64,000 nt of DNA from a bacterium. Lineage in GTDB: Bacteria > Bdellovibrionota_C > UBA2361 > RFPC01. The notes beneath the pieces are model-generated. The model was not told the DNA's origin. It saw only the letters and a list, made by a program, of their open reading frames with translations, and made no database searches. Positions 1 through 8,935 of this stretch are shown here, in pieces. Location of the stretch: assembly GCA_030431715.1 (NCBI GenBank), contig JAUIIO010000011.1, forward strand, positions 58,774 through 122,773. The letters are read 5' to 3'. The position numbers and the translations under genes are program-made. Each line of letters opens with the position of its first letter. Position 1 is the first letter of the stretch.

Positions 1-637
1 GAACATTATCAAAGAAAACTGATGCTATTGGCGATAGTTCACAGCCCATTTTCTTTTCAGGTGGTCCGATGGAAACTCCTTTACGGTCTTTTTCAACGAG
101 GAATGCTGAGATTGATTCTGAGGGTAAGGCGTCATCTGTTTTCACAAAAACGAGATAGATATCAGCTTCTCCGGCGCTCGTTATCCAGCATTTACTACCA
201 TTAAGGCAAAAGGAGTCTCCATCTTTTTTAGCTGTGGTTGAAAGTGCTGCTGCATCAGAGCCTGCGCCTGGCTCAGAAAGGGCAAATGCCCCGAGGAGAT
301 TTCCATTTGCAAGTTCTGGCAGGTATTTCTTTTTCTGAGTCTCACTGGCATGTCTGGTGAGAAGTCCTGCAACCATGTTGTGCACAGAGAGAAAAATTGC
401 TGGGCCAAGATCGCACGCTGCTATCTCTTCGATAATAAGAGCGCGAGTGACGCTGTCCACCTCAATACCACCCAGAGATGTTGGTATGTTCACGCCAGTA
501 AGTCCGTTCTGAGCAAATGTTCGGAACAGTTCGCGAGGAAAGTCTTGTGATTGTAGATAACGCGGGATCTCGGTCTGTGCTAATTTTCGTACGGTGTCTC
601 GGAAGGTAGCCTGTTCCGGGGTGTCTAGATCAAACAT
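1..637 (-). CDS. acyl-CoA dehydrogenase, 3' part cut by window edge
   Basis: Reverse-strand reading from the ATG at 637-635 stays open to the window edge, giving about 212 residues of an FAD-dependent acyl-CoA dehydrogenase. The protein oxidises an acyl-CoA at the alpha-beta bond and passes electrons to ETF. Visible family features are the helical N-terminal domain, the FAD/substrate loop FALSEPGAGSDAAAL near residue 130 and the CWITSAGEAD strand typical of the middle beta domain. The catalytic Glu region lies outside the window, so chain-length class cannot be judged. It resembles the complete dehydrogenase at 5595 but is not a duplicate. It is divergent from the porin at 815 across a 177-bp gap. 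Confidence 0.88.
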   Translation of the reverse strand, partial: MFDLDTPEQATFRDTVRKLAQTEIPRYLQSQDFPRELFRTFAQNGLTGVNIPTSLGGIEVDSVTRALIIEEIAACDLGPAIFLSVHNMVAGLLTRHASETQKKKYLPELANGNLLGAFALSEPGAGSDAAALSTTAKKDGDSFCLNGSKCWITSAGEADIYLVFVKTDDALPSESISAFLVEKDRKGVSIGPPEKKMGCELSPIASVFFDNV

Positions 638-814
638 AATTCTACTCGATGCAGGTCTGAGGTTATTTATTCTTCTACGTTACTATCATTCTACCCGGTT
701 TCCCACCCGGAATCACTGATTTTGTCACCTGTCATTTTTCGCGCATTTTCTCTGTTGACGATTATAACGACCACTGTGGACACTTAGGTGAAAGCTTATG
801 GAGTAAGTAATTGT

Positions 815-2017
815 ATGAGAAGCGTAGTTGTAATTTTTTGTTTGCTCTTCTTGTCCCCAATGAGGACTTCTGCGGAGAGTCTAGAGGACCTCTTAGTGGA
901 AAAGGGAGTCATCACAAAGAGTGAAGCACGTGAGGTCAAACGTCCTCAAAATACGAGGGTGTATTGGAACAATGGTACTCGAGTTGATTTTGATGACAAC
1001 GGATTTACCGCAAAGGTCAATGCTGATGTCGTTGGCCGTTACAGCTATGCGGACGCTAGTGAAACTTCTCCGAATACATCTAGCTTTTCAGTAGAGAGGG
1101 CACGCCTTACGTTATCCGGGGCAGCACTTTACGGAGAATTCACCTATAAGCTTGAAGCAGAACTGAGTGACGGAGATGATCCGCTGCGAGATGCCTTCCT
1201 TGAGTGGCATGCCTGTGATTTTACTGGTATTCGAATGGGCCAATTTAAGCCAGTAGTGTCCCGGCAGTTTAACACTCCTGCCACGATGCTCTTGCTACCT
1301 AATCGTTCTGTGGTTTCTGATTTTTTCACTTTTGATAGAAACCAAGGAGTGCAGGGAAATCTTGAAGTGTCGCAGGATATAATTTTAGTAGGGCAATTCA
1401 TGAATGGTGTCTCTGATGGGGAAGGTATAAACAGGGAAGGAGTTGATACTTCTCATACCGCGACAGCAGGATTGAGAGCCGCACTCATGGGACAGATAAA
1501 CTCTTATAGTGAGAGTGATATCGAATACACAGAGGATGCGGCACTAGACATTGGTGTTGCTATGGCGCTGAGTGAAGCGAATCAATCGCTCATTACCTCT
1601 GATATTACAACCGTTAGTGCGGATGCGAATTTTAAGCGTCATGGAATGAGTCTTAACGGTGAGTTCTTTTATCAGGAAAACGATCCTGATGCCGGATCCT
1701 CTGTTGAGACGCTTGGCTTCTATGTTCAGGGCGGATACTTTCTTACTCCGAAAGCATTAGAGTTTGCCGCGCGCTACAGTAATCTTGATTGTGATAACGG
1801 TGCGGGAATCGGTAATGGGTTTATGACAGATATTGCAAACACCCCTTCGTGCGCAGGCAATGATTCGCTCGATGCCGTAGATTTAGGATTGAATTACTAT
1901 TGGTGGGAGCACCGACTCAAAGCTCAGTTCGCATGGATGCGTCTTTCAGAGGACCGAATCTCAAGCTCAAACGAAGACACCAGCCGATGGATCTTTCAAC
2001 TAAGCAGCTGGTTTTAG
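815..2017 (+). CDS. phosphate-selective porin O/P-like outer-membrane protein
   Basis: This is a predicted 400-residue outer-membrane beta-barrel of the OprO/OprP type (porin O and P family). The chosen ATG at 815 is preceded by GGAG and gives a clean signal peptide with likely cleavage after TSA at residue 20. A GTG at 788 in the same frame lacks a ribosome site. The mature part opens with a short helical segment (LLVEKGVITKSEA), then alternating beta-strands with many aromatic girdle residues. It ends in a terminal Trp-Phe, the usual C-terminal sorting signal of outer-membrane barrels. Substrate cannot be read from sequence; many members of this family are general anion or unknown-solute porins. 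A strong hairpin starts at its stop codon. Confidence 0.8.
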   Translation: MRSVVVIFCLLFLSPMRTSAESLEDLLVEKGVITKSEAREVKRPQNTRVYWNNGTRVDFDDNGFTAKVNADVVGRYSYADASETSPNTSSFSVERARLTLSGAALYGEFTYKLEAELSDGDDPLRDAFLEWHACDFTGIRMGQFKPVVSRQFNTPATMLLLPNRSVVSDFFTFDRNQGVQGNLEVSQDIILVGQFMNGVSDGEGINREGVDTSHTATAGLRAALMGQINSYSESDIEYTEDAALDIGVAMALSEANQSLITSDITTVSADANFKRHGMSLNGEFFYQENDPDAGSSVETLGFYVQGGYFLTPKALEFAARYSNLDCDNGAGIGNGFMTDIANTPSCAGNDSLDAVDLGLNYYWWEHRLKAQFAWMRLSEDRISSSNEDTSRWIFQLSSWF

Positions 2018-2041
2018 TGTCAGGCTCAAAGAGCCTGACAC
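2017..2041 (+). terminator. hairpin directly after porin stop codon
   Basis: There is a perfect 11-bp stem (2017-2027 with 2031-2041) and a 3-nt AAA loop that begins in the last base of the porin stop codon. No clear T-run follows, so intrinsic termination would be weak. It may instead protect the mRNA 3' end. Confidence 0.5.
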
Positions 2042-2079
2042 TATCCTCCATAGCTTCACGCGAAGGAGGATGATGCTCC

Positions 2080-2219
2080 GCTTAACTGCTCTTAGTATGC
2101 TATAACGGAGCCGTTCGCTACGCCATCCATGGCTTCGCTCTCTTAGCTTTTTGACCGTCGGGCTCCTGCCCTTTGGGTCAAAAAGATGCTCCGTTATAGC
2201 ATACTAAGAGCAGTTAAGC
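2080..2219. repeat. family A hairpin element, copy A1
   Basis: Perfect inverted arms of 32 nt (2080-2111 and 2188-2219) enclose a 76-nt core (2112-2187). The core is clearly related to the core of the element at 23937-24077, while the arms of the two elements are unrelated. Inside the core a second stem pairs 2147-2156 (CTTTTTGACC) with 2176-2185 (GGTCAAAAAG). The element lies about 60 bp downstream of the porin gene, in the same orientation relative to its upstream gene as copy A2. No open reading frame is present. See findings. Confidence 0.85.
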
Positions 2220-2272
2220 TCAATTTAGAGGTGGAGAGGTTGTGAAGCGATATCGCCAAAGGAATGTACAGA

Positions 2273-2812
2273 CTAGTTAGATCTGTTGCCTTTTATGGGC
2301 AGTACTACATGCTCTTTCCAGTTGCCTGTTTGTTCATTTTCAAGAGTAGCCCCTACAACGCTAAGCGCATGAGCATGGGGTCGGATTTTTTTGAATTCAT
2401 GGGAAAAGGCTTCAAGATACTCTATTTGGGCTCTTTGAAAGTCTCTTGTATGGCCGGTGAGCTCAGGGGACAAGAAGAGATTCTCTTCTGTAAAACGTTG
2501 TAGCTGGTGGATTCTGCGTTCGATGAGATGGTCAATAGATATCCAGAACTGAAAAGCCTCTTGCTCACGCAGTGAGTGATTGTTTCGCCATAAAAAGACG
2601 TTTCTTTCTGTTTCGGAGAGAAACCAGAGGGGGTAGACCGATTTTGTAGCAAATCTGAGCATTTGGGGCCGCTTTTGGAGCTTCTGTTCGAGAGGTTTTA
2701 ACATCTCATACAAAAGGGCGTCTGACGGCAGTGTGGCCTGTATCTGATCAAACAGGTGTACATTTTTGTGCGCTAAGGGACGATTTTTTTCACAGGCGAT
2801 AGGTATAACCAT
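2273..2812 (-). CDS. hypothetical protein
   Basis: This is a 179-residue soluble protein with no family that I recognise. It has no signal peptide or membrane segment. The composition is rich in aromatic and charged residues (WFLSETERNVFLW; EAFQFWISIDHLIERRIHQL), suggesting an alpha-helical fold. It is transcribed away from the kinase gene at 2893, with 80 bp between the two starts, so the two may share a divergent promoter. The ATG at 2812 is the first start; the ribosome site is weak. Continuous length and codon usage like its neighbours make it a probable real gene. Confidence 0.6.
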   Translation of the reverse strand: MVIPIACEKNRPLAHKNVHLFDQIQATLPSDALLYEMLKPLEQKLQKRPQMLRFATKSVYPLWFLSETERNVFLWRNNHSLREQEAFQFWISIDHLIERRIHQLQRFTEENLFLSPELTGHTRDFQRAQIEYLEAFSHEFKKIRPHAHALSVVGATLENEQTGNWKEHVVLPIKGNRSN

Positions 2813-2892
2813 TGATTTTTATTTCTGCTTTCAAGATGGCTTGATACAAGTAGTATAGAGAGTGCAATTTTCGGGCCGACAAAACGGTAGCT

Positions 2893-4440
2893 ATGAATTC
2901 AACTGAAGAAATTCCCAGAACAAATAAGATACTTATTGTTGATGATACCGACTCAAATCGCACACTACTCGAAGCGATCCTTCATAATGCTGGCTATGAA
3001 ACTGATAGTGTAACCAACGGGGTTGAGTGTCTTGAGTACTGCATGGCTCAAATTCCAAGACTGATATTGTTAGATATCATGATGCCCGAAATGGATGGCT
3101 TCTCTGTTTGTAAAAGTTTGCGCGAAGTTTTTGCAAAGCATGAACTTCCAATAGTACTTGTGACGACAAAGTCAGAAGGGGCGGATTTAAAGCAGGGGTT
3201 TGCAGTTGGTGCTAATGATTATGTTGTTAAGCCCGTTGATAAACTTATCCTCCTTGCGCGTATGGACGGATGTCTTCAGCTCACAGATACGCACCAGAGC
3301 CTTCTTGTAGCGACGGAATATATGGAGCAGGCTCTGTCGGTGCAAAAGCTTATCGGAGATGCACTCCCGGAGGTTATCGTCGTTCATGATGAGGCAGGTA
3401 AGATAGTTTATGCCAATAATTCTCTCTATGAGGCGATACCAGATATCTCGTTTGAACAGGTGGCGATTTCTGTAAATTTTATATTTGAACGCATTTATGA
3501 AGGGCTTTTTCACAAGAGCTTTCAAGAGCATTTCCTTGAAAACCTTTATGATCATGAGTGGTCATTTAACCGTGAAATGCAAGTTGACGATCAGGTATAT
3601 CAAGTCTTTAGTGAGCCAATCCAATTTAGAGATCACTTTCTTAGAATCTGGGTGTGGAGAGATATTACTTCTGTGAGAGAACTTGAACGTAAGATCAATC
3701 AGCAGATCCGTTTAGATACGGTGAGTTTATTTGCTTCAGGGGTGGCGCATAATTTTAACAATATTATGGGTGGTGTTCTCGGCGCCTCAGAGCTTCTAAA
3801 ACGAAGCGAAGAAGAACGAGCGCTCAAGTGTCAATCGATCATACAAAGAGCTGTTGAATCTGGAATGCGTTTAACGGAGAAGATGGGTGCACTCTCACGA
3901 AAGGGAGGCACGGAGAAAGTCTCAGAGAGGCCAGCGCTGGCTCAGACAGTAGAAAAAATACTGCAGCGATTCCAAGACGAATATAATGACAGGATTTCTT
4001 TCCATTCTGAGATTCCCCGTGACTTGTATCTTGATATTACTTCGAAGGCTGCAACTGTTCTTCTGGAGAACGTGATCTCTAATTCAATTGACGCCATTGA
4101 TAAATCGGGGAATGTGAAAGTGAGATTTGAGAATCCCGAAGACGAGGAAGATAAGGGTTCAGGCAGAGACACGCAAAAGAGAAAGTTTGGCGTTCTTGTT
4201 GTAGAAGATGATGGTAGGGGCATGGTAGAAGAAGAGCTTGAGCGACTCTTTGAGCCATTTTATAGCACCAAGAATCTTGATCACGCCAACAAGGTTAGTG
4301 TTGAAGGAAACGGTCTTGGGTTATGGAATGTCTATAATATTGTTAAGATGTATGAGGGAGATGTTGAAGTAGAGAGTAGTAAGGGTAAAGGAACTATCGT
4401 TCGGCTTACACTTCCACTTCTTTCCCGTGAGTCTGAGTAG
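2893..4440 (+). CDS. hybrid histidine kinase with N-terminal receiver
   Basis: This 515-residue cytoplasmic signalling protein has its domains in the order receiver, PAS-like, dimerisation/phosphoacceptor, ATPase. The receiver (about 12-130) has the acidic pair D17/D18, phosphoacceptor D61 and a conserved Lys in VVKPVD. A PAS-like segment follows at about 150-260. The H-box reads ASGVAHNFNNIMGG near residue 285. The ATP-binding domain shows an N-box-like NSIDAI, DDGRGM (G1), FEPFYSTK and GNGLGLWNV (G2). No membrane segments are present, so the input is intracellular or comes through the receiver. The HIT-protein gene follows after 8 bp, so the kinase may head the catabolic operon. Confidence 0.9.
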   Translation: MNSTEEIPRTNKILIVDDTDSNRTLLEAILHNAGYETDSVTNGVECLEYCMAQIPRLILLDIMMPEMDGFSVCKSLREVFAKHELPIVLVTTKSEGADLKQGFAVGANDYVVKPVDKLILLARMDGCLQLTDTHQSLLVATEYMEQALSVQKLIGDALPEVIVVHDEAGKIVYANNSLYEAIPDISFEQVAISVNFIFERIYEGLFHKSFQEHFLENLYDHEWSFNREMQVDDQVYQVFSEPIQFRDHFLRIWVWRDITSVRELERKINQQIRLDTVSLFASGVAHNFNNIMGGVLGASELLKRSEEERALKCQSIIQRAVESGMRLTEKMGALSRKGGTEKVSERPALAQTVEKILQRFQDEYNDRISFHSEIPRDLYLDITSKAATVLLENVISNSIDAIDKSGNVKVRFENPEDEEDKGSGRDTQKRKFGVLVVEDDGRGMVEEELERLFEPFYSTKNLDHANKVSVEGNGLGLWNVYNIVKMYEGDVEVESSKGKGTIVRLTLPLLSRESE

Positions 4441-4448
4441 GAGGAGGC

Positions 4449-4793
4449 ATGTCGGAAGAAACTATTTTTGCTAAGATTATCCGTGGAGAAGCCCGGGCTG
4501 ATAAAGTCTATGAAGATGAGAAGCTTCTGGCCATAAAAGATATTCAACCACTCGCTCCCGTACATATCTTAATTATACCTAAAAAATTCATACGTGACAT
4601 CTCACAGGCTACAGATGAGGATCAGGATCTCCTAGGGGCGATGTTGCTTGTGGCTACTGATATTGCGCGACAACAAGGCCTTGAAGAGGGTGGATATCGA
4701 TTGGCTTTTAATTGTGGGGAGGATGCTGGGCTGATGGTGCCTCATCTGCATCTGCATCTTATTGGTGGCTCGAAGCTGGGCACGCCAGCCTGA
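4449..4793 (+). CDS. HIT-family (HINT-like) nucleotide-binding hydrolase
   Basis: This is a 114-residue histidine-triad protein. HINT members hydrolyse purine nucleoside phosphoramidates and acyl-adenylates such as aminoacyl-AMP. The C-terminal catalytic triad HLHLHLIGG is present, as are the N-terminal FAKIIRGE segment and HILIIPKKFI, all at the expected positions for the usual length. A good Shine-Dalgarno site (GAGGAGG) precedes the ATG. It sits 11 bp before the crotonase gene, so the two are probably co-transcribed. A link to acyl-adenylate turnover in this operon is only inferred. Confidence 0.92.
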   Translation: MSEETIFAKIIRGEARADKVYEDEKLLAIKDIQPLAPVHILIIPKKFIRDISQATDEDQDLLGAMLLVATDIARQQGLEEGGYRLAFNCGEDAGLMVPHLHLHLIGGSKLGTPA

Positions 4794-4804
4794 GGAGAAT
4801 AAAC

Positions 4805-5581
4805 ATGGCACATATTAATATCGAAGAGAAAGGTGATCGGGTCATACTAGAGGTGAACCGTCCTGAGGCGCTGAATGCACTAAGTGAGGCAGTCCTTCAG
4901 GAACTCCGAGATGTTTTCTCTGACTTGAGTTCACGTAGCGATCTCTCTGCAGTCATCGTTACCGGAGCAGGCCCCAAAGCTTTTGTAGCCGGTGCGGATA
5001 TTCAGGCAATGTCTGGTTATGATGCAGAAAAAATTTCTGATTATGTTTCACTAGGCCAAGCGTTAATGTGTGATATTGAGCGCTTCCCTCTACCAGTCAT
5101 CGCAGCAGTAAATGGGTATGCGCTTGGTGGGGGAATGGAGCTCGCACTTGCCTGCGATCTTATCTATTGCTCCTCTGAAGCGGTCTTTGGACAACCCGAA
5201 GTTTGCCTTGGGATTCTTCCCGGGTTTGGTGGTACGCAGCGCCTTGTTTGGAGGTGCGGGATTGGAGCCGCCAAACGTCTTATTTATACAGGTGAGAAGA
5301 TTGGAGCAGATGAGGCTCTTCGAATAGGACTTGTAGAGGGAGTTTTTGAGTCTGATAACCTTCTTGATGAGGTGGAGAAAATTGTCGATAGGATCTCCAA
5401 GAATGCCCCTCTCGCTGTTTCAAGTTCAAAAAAAGTTATTCAAGAGTCAATCGCGGACACTCTCTCACGAGGATTGACAGTGGAGGTCGATGAGTTTTGT
5501 AAACTGTTTGCGTCAGAGGACCGAGCAGAAGGAATGAACGCATTTGTTGAAAAAAGAAAGCCTGAGTATAAGGGCAAGTAA
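4805..5581 (+). CDS. enoyl-CoA hydratase (crotonase family)
   Basis: This 258-residue enzyme adds water to 2-enoyl-CoA in beta-oxidation. The crotonase hallmarks are the oxyanion-hole segments around FVAGADI and GYALGGGMEL, and the two catalytic glutamates E112 (in GGGMEL) and E132 (in QPEV), 20 residues apart as in rat enoyl-CoA hydratase (E144/E164). The motif LGILPGFGGTQRL is also present. The ATG at 4805 follows GAGGAG. An upstream in-frame ATG at 4712 would overlap the HIT gene and add non-family residues, so it was not used. Together with the dehydrogenase and B12 mutase downstream it forms a short-chain acyl-CoA degradation operon. Confidence 0.94.
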   Translation: MAHINIEEKGDRVILEVNRPEALNALSEAVLQELRDVFSDLSSRSDLSAVIVTGAGPKAFVAGADIQAMSGYDAEKISDYVSLGQALMCDIERFPLPVIAAVNGYALGGGMELALACDLIYCSSEAVFGQPEVCLGILPGFGGTQRLVWRCGIGAAKRLIYTGEKIGADEALRIGLVEGVFESDNLLDEVEKIVDRISKNAPLAVSSSKKVIQESIADTLSRGLTVEVDEFCKLFASEDRAEGMNAFVEKRKPEYKGK

Positions 5582-5594
5582 GGGCGGAGGATAT

Positions 5595-6755
5595 ATGGTT
5601 TGGAAAGATGGTTTCTGTTTTCGTCTCGATGATGAGACAAAGATGATTCAGCAGACAGCACGAAGCTTCGCGGAAAAGAAGGTTCTTCCTTTAGCTGCGA
5701 AAATTGATGCTGAGCATTATTTTCCTAAAGAGCTTATTCCAGAACTTGGAAATCTTGGCTTTATGGGAGCAGTGGTTCCTGAGGAATACGGTGGAACAAA
5801 TTTACCTATACTTACTTATGCGCTTATTGTTGAGGAGCTCGCAGCAGCCTGTGCGTCTACTTCAATCATTGTAAGTGCACATAATTCGCTGTGTCTCTCA
5901 CCAATCGTTCACTTTGGAACCACGGAACAGAAAGAAAAGTTTCTGCCACAACTCGCAACAGGTGCTCATATTGGATGTTTTGCTCTTTCTGAGCCGGGGA
6001 CGGGGAGTGATGCTGCTGCTTTGAGTTGCACCGTGAAGAAAAAGAATGGTGAGTATGTAATACAGGGAACGAAAAATTGGATTACGAATGCGCCAGTCTC
6101 TGATGTCTGTATACTTTTTGCTATGATGGAACCTGAAAAGGGGAATAAGGGGATTTGTGCTTTTGTTCACGAGATGAATTTGCCTGGGATCACAGTCGGA
6201 AAGAAGGAGGAGAAGCTTGGAATTTGTGGTTCACCAACAGCGAGTATTACGTATGATGACGTGAAGCTCGGAAAAGAACATCTGCTTGGAGGAGAGCTCG
6301 AAGGGTTTAAGGTTGCGATGCATACCCTTAATGGAGGACGAATTGGCGTAGCTGCACAGGCAGTTGGTATAGCCAGAGCTGCTCTTCGGGACGCTCTTGA
6401 GTATGCCAAAGAGAGAAAAACTTTTGGAAAGCCAATTGTTGCGCACCAATCAATACAGAACTATCTAGCTGACATGGTGACACGTGTCGATGCCGCTAGA
6501 TATCTGACTCTCGGAGCTGCGGCTATGAAAGACCGCGGTGAGGATTACTCAAGACAAGCGGCAATGGCAAAGCTCTTTGCATCAGAGGCTGCTATGGAAG
6601 CTGGCGTAAAAGGAGTTCAAATTCATGGTGGGTACGGCTACGTTCGAGAATATCCAGCAGAGCGTCACATGCGTGATGCCAAGATTACGGAGATCTACGA
6701 AGGTACAAGCGAGATTCAGAGATTAGTAATCGCAGCACGGCTAGCTAGCGAATAG
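5595..6755 (+). CDS. short-chain (butyryl-type) acyl-CoA dehydrogenase
   Basis: This is a 386-residue FAD enzyme of the usual family length. It carries the signature FALSEPGTGSDAAALS near residue 125, the W-x-TN strand KNWITNAP, and the C-terminal EIYEGTSEIQRLVIA. The Glu in EIYEGT occupies the catalytic base position of short-chain (SCAD/butyryl-CoA) enzymes. The ATG at 5595 follows GGCGGAGG; the longer frame from 5544 overlaps the crotonase gene and is not needed. Its position next to isobutyryl-CoA-mutase-like subunits makes butyryl-CoA a likely substrate, but isobutyryl-CoA is possible. Electrons would pass to ETF, which is not encoded here. Confidence 0.94.
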   Translation: MVWKDGFCFRLDDETKMIQQTARSFAEKKVLPLAAKIDAEHYFPKELIPELGNLGFMGAVVPEEYGGTNLPILTYALIVEELAAACASTSIIVSAHNSLCLSPIVHFGTTEQKEKFLPQLATGAHIGCFALSEPGTGSDAAALSCTVKKKNGEYVIQGTKNWITNAPVSDVCILFAMMEPEKGNKGICAFVHEMNLPGITVGKKEEKLGICGSPTASITYDDVKLGKEHLLGGELEGFKVAMHTLNGGRIGVAAQAVGIARAALRDALEYAKERKTFGKPIVAHQSIQNYLADMVTRVDAARYLTLGAAAMKDRGEDYSRQAAMAKLFASEAAMEAGVKGVQIHGGYGYVREYPAERHMRDAKITEIYEGTSEIQRLVIAARLASE

Positions 6756-6770
6756 AAAAGGTAGATAGAG

Positions 6771-8444
6771 TTGGCAGGGAAAAAGAAGTTAACATCAACA
6801 AAACGCTCTAAGACCTATAAAGAGTGGAAGAAGAGTTATGACGAAGGTGCGCGTGAGCGTCGGGAACGCTATGAGTCAATTAGTTTTCGACCTCAGGTTG
6901 AGGCACTCGATAAAGCGCTCTGTGAACAGAGTGGATACGATGCTGAGTTAGGATATCCAGGAGAATATCCTTTTACACGGGGTATCCACCCAAGCATGTA
7001 TCGTGGTCGGCTGTGGACAATGCGTCAATTTGCAGGCTTTGGTACTCCGGAAGACACCAATAAAAGATTTAAGTACTTACTTTCTCACGGCCAAACTGGT
7101 CTTTCTACCGCATTTGATATGCCAAGTCTTATGGGATACGACGCCGATCACGCACGCTCTAAGGGAGAGGTTGGTAGAGAAGGCGTCAGTATTTCCACAA
7201 TTGAAGATTTCGAGATTCTTTTTGATGATATCGACCTCTCAGCAGTTACGGTTTCCATGACCATTAATTGTACGGCAACGGTAGCTATGGCTATGTACTT
7301 TGCCCTCGCCAAAAGGCGTGGTACCTCCTTTGAGAAGCTCGGTGGAACCATCCAAAATGATATGTTGAAAGAGTACATAGCTCAAAAGGAATGGATCTGT
7401 CCCCCTGAACCCGCTGTAAAACTTAATTGCGATATAATTGAATATTGTGCATCTCATGCCCAGAGATTTAATCCGGTAAGCATATCTGGATATCACATCC
7501 GAGAAGCTGGGGCGACCGCGGTACAAGAACTTGCCTTCACTATCGCCGACGGGATCGCATATGTAGAGCATTGTTTAGAGAGAGGTATGGAGATTGATAG
7601 CTTTGCTCCCAGACTTTCTTTTTTCTTTGATGTTCATAATGATTTCTTTGAAGAGGTAGCAAAATTTCGTGCGGCGAGGCGTATATGGGCAAAGCTTATG
7701 CGAGAGCGTTTTTACGCCAAGTCTGAAAAATCTATGATGCTCCGTACACATGCTCAAACAGCAGGAGTCAGCCTCACCGCCCAACAGCCAATGAACAATG
7801 TTGCACGCGTAGCGCTTCAGGCTCTTGCCGCGGTGCTTGGTGGAGTTCAGTCATTGCACACGAACTCTATGGATGAAACCCTCGCTCTTCCCACCGAAGA
7901 AGCGGTAAAAGTTGCTCTTCGAACGCAACAAATTATTGCTGAAGAGACAGGTGTCACAAACACGGTCGACCCACTTGGCGGTTCGTACTACGTAGAAAAG
8001 CTCACCTCAGATATTGAAGAGGAGGCGATGAAGTACATTCATAAGATTGACGAGCTCGGCGGGATGTTACGAGCTGTTGAACTTGGTTTCCCGCAGAAAG
8101 AGATCGCAGAAGCCGCCTATCAATTTCAGCTGCGTGTTGATGAGGGAGATTATAAGATTGTAGGAATTAACGCCTATAGTGACGATGCTGAGCAAGAAAT
8201 TCCCACGCTGAGTATCGATCATGAGCTGGAAAAAAGACAACGAGAACGAGTAATTGCATTTAAAGAGCAGCGGAATCCTGCCGCTTGGCAGGCAGCGCTT
8301 GAGACCCTTAAAAAAGCATGTAAAGAGGGGAAAAACGTTATGCCTTTTCTTATAGATGCCGTAGATAAAGGAGTAACACTTGGGGAGGTCTCAGATATTT
8401 ATCGAGAAGTTTTCGGGGTTTATCAAGATCCCGGGCTCCTATGA
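6771..8444 (+). CDS. icmA: adenosylcobalamin-dependent acyl-CoA mutase large subunit, isobutyryl-CoA mutase type
   Basis: This 557-residue TIM-barrel large subunit belongs to the methylmalonyl-CoA mutase family, and the B12 domain is encoded separately (8507). The family substrate residues are readable: RQFAGF puts Phe at 87 and KEYIAQ puts Gln at 205. Methylmalonyl-CoA mutase has Tyr89 and Arg207, while Streptomyces isobutyryl-CoA mutase has Phe80 and Gln198, with the same spacing of 118. H242 in [10 protein letters not shown] matches the conserved active-site His. I therefore infer isobutyryl-CoA to n-butyryl-CoA interconversion. The start is TTG at 6771: an in-frame stop lies just upstream and no ATG suits. 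Automated tools would probably call it methylmalonyl-CoA mutase. Confidence 0.85.
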   Translation: MAGKKKLTSTKRSKTYKEWKKSYDEGARERRERYESISFRPQVEALDKALCEQSGYDAELGYPGEYPFTRGIHPSMYRGRLWTMRQFAGFGTPEDTNKRFKYLLSHGQTGLSTAFDMPSLMGYDADHARSKGEVGREGVSISTIEDFEILFDDIDLSAVTVSMTINCTATVAMAMYFALAKRRGTSFEKLGGTIQNDMLKEYIAQKEWICPPEPAVKLNCDIIEYCASHAQRFNPVSISGYHIREAGATAVQELAFTIADGIAYVEHCLERGMEIDSFAPRLSFFFDVHNDFFEEVAKFRAARRIWAKLMRERFYAKSEKSMMLRTHAQTAGVSLTAQQPMNNVARVALQALAAVLGGVQSLHTNSMDETLALPTEEAVKVALRTQQIIAEETGVTNTVDPLGGSYYVEKLTSDIEEEAMKYIHKIDELGGMLRAVELGFPQKEIAEAAYQFQLRVDEGDYKIVGINAYSDDAEQEIPTLSIDHELEKRQRERVIAFKEQRNPAAWQAALETLKKACKEGKNVMPFLIDAVDKGVTLGEVSDIYREVFGVYQDPGLL

Positions 8445-8506
8445 TTCATACTGCCAAAGAGCTCTGTGTATTGTTATAGTGTGAGTTTGATGGGGAAGAG
8501 AAGATT

Positions 8507-8920
8507 ATGAAGGAATCTCCGGAGCAACCAATTCGGATTCTCATAGCGAAAGCAGGTCTTGATGGTCATGATCGAGGAGCTCGTGTCATCGCTCGCGCGC
8601 TCAGGGATGCTGGTATGGAGGTTATCTATACCGGACTTCACCAGACGCCAGAGATGATTGTGCAGAGTGCCATACAGGAAGATGTTCAGTGCATTGGACT
8701 TAGCATTCTCTCCGGTGCTCATATGGTACTCTTCCCGGAAGTGCTTGAGCTCCTTAAAGCAAGTAAGGCTGATGATATCGTAGTCTTTGGTGGAGGGATT
8801 ATTCCTCGTGATGATGTTGTGGCGCTTAAAGATATGGGTGTGAAGGAGATATTCCTTCCAGGGACTTCTACGAAAGAGGTCATTGCTTGGGTCAAGGAAA
8901 ACATCGTGTTTCCGAAGTAG
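8507..8920 (+). CDS. icmB: acyl-CoA mutase small subunit, cobalamin-binding
   Basis: This is a 137-residue B12-binding (Rossmann-like) domain protein. The cobalamin-ligand motif is visible as [13 protein letters not shown] near residue 20, with the His giving the lower axial ligand, followed by GLSILSGAH and FGGGIIP, which line the nucleotide tail pocket. Size and separate coding match the small subunits of two-subunit mutases such as Streptomyces IcmB (about 136 residues). It lies 62 bp after the large-subunit gene in the same operon, and together they make the holoenzyme. The small subunit alone does not reveal substrate specificity; the residues in the large subunit do. Confidence 0.9.
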   Translation: MKESPEQPIRILIAKAGLDGHDRGARVIARALRDAGMEVIYTGLHQTPEMIVQSAIQEDVQCIGLSILSGAHMVLFPEVLELLKASKADDIVVFGGGIIPRDDVVALKDMGVKEIFLPGTSTKEVIAWVKENIVFPK

Positions 8921-8935
8921 TACTTAGTAAGGTTT

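Noticed and set aside
4712..4804. Upstream start for the crotonase
   Set aside because: Overlaps the HIT-protein gene and adds residues without family match; the ATG at 4805 has a ribosome site.
6771..8444. Straight annotation as methylmalonyl-CoA mutase
   Set aside because: Phe87 and Gln205 replace the Tyr and Arg needed for the methylmalonyl carboxylate; spacing matches isobutyryl-CoA mutase.
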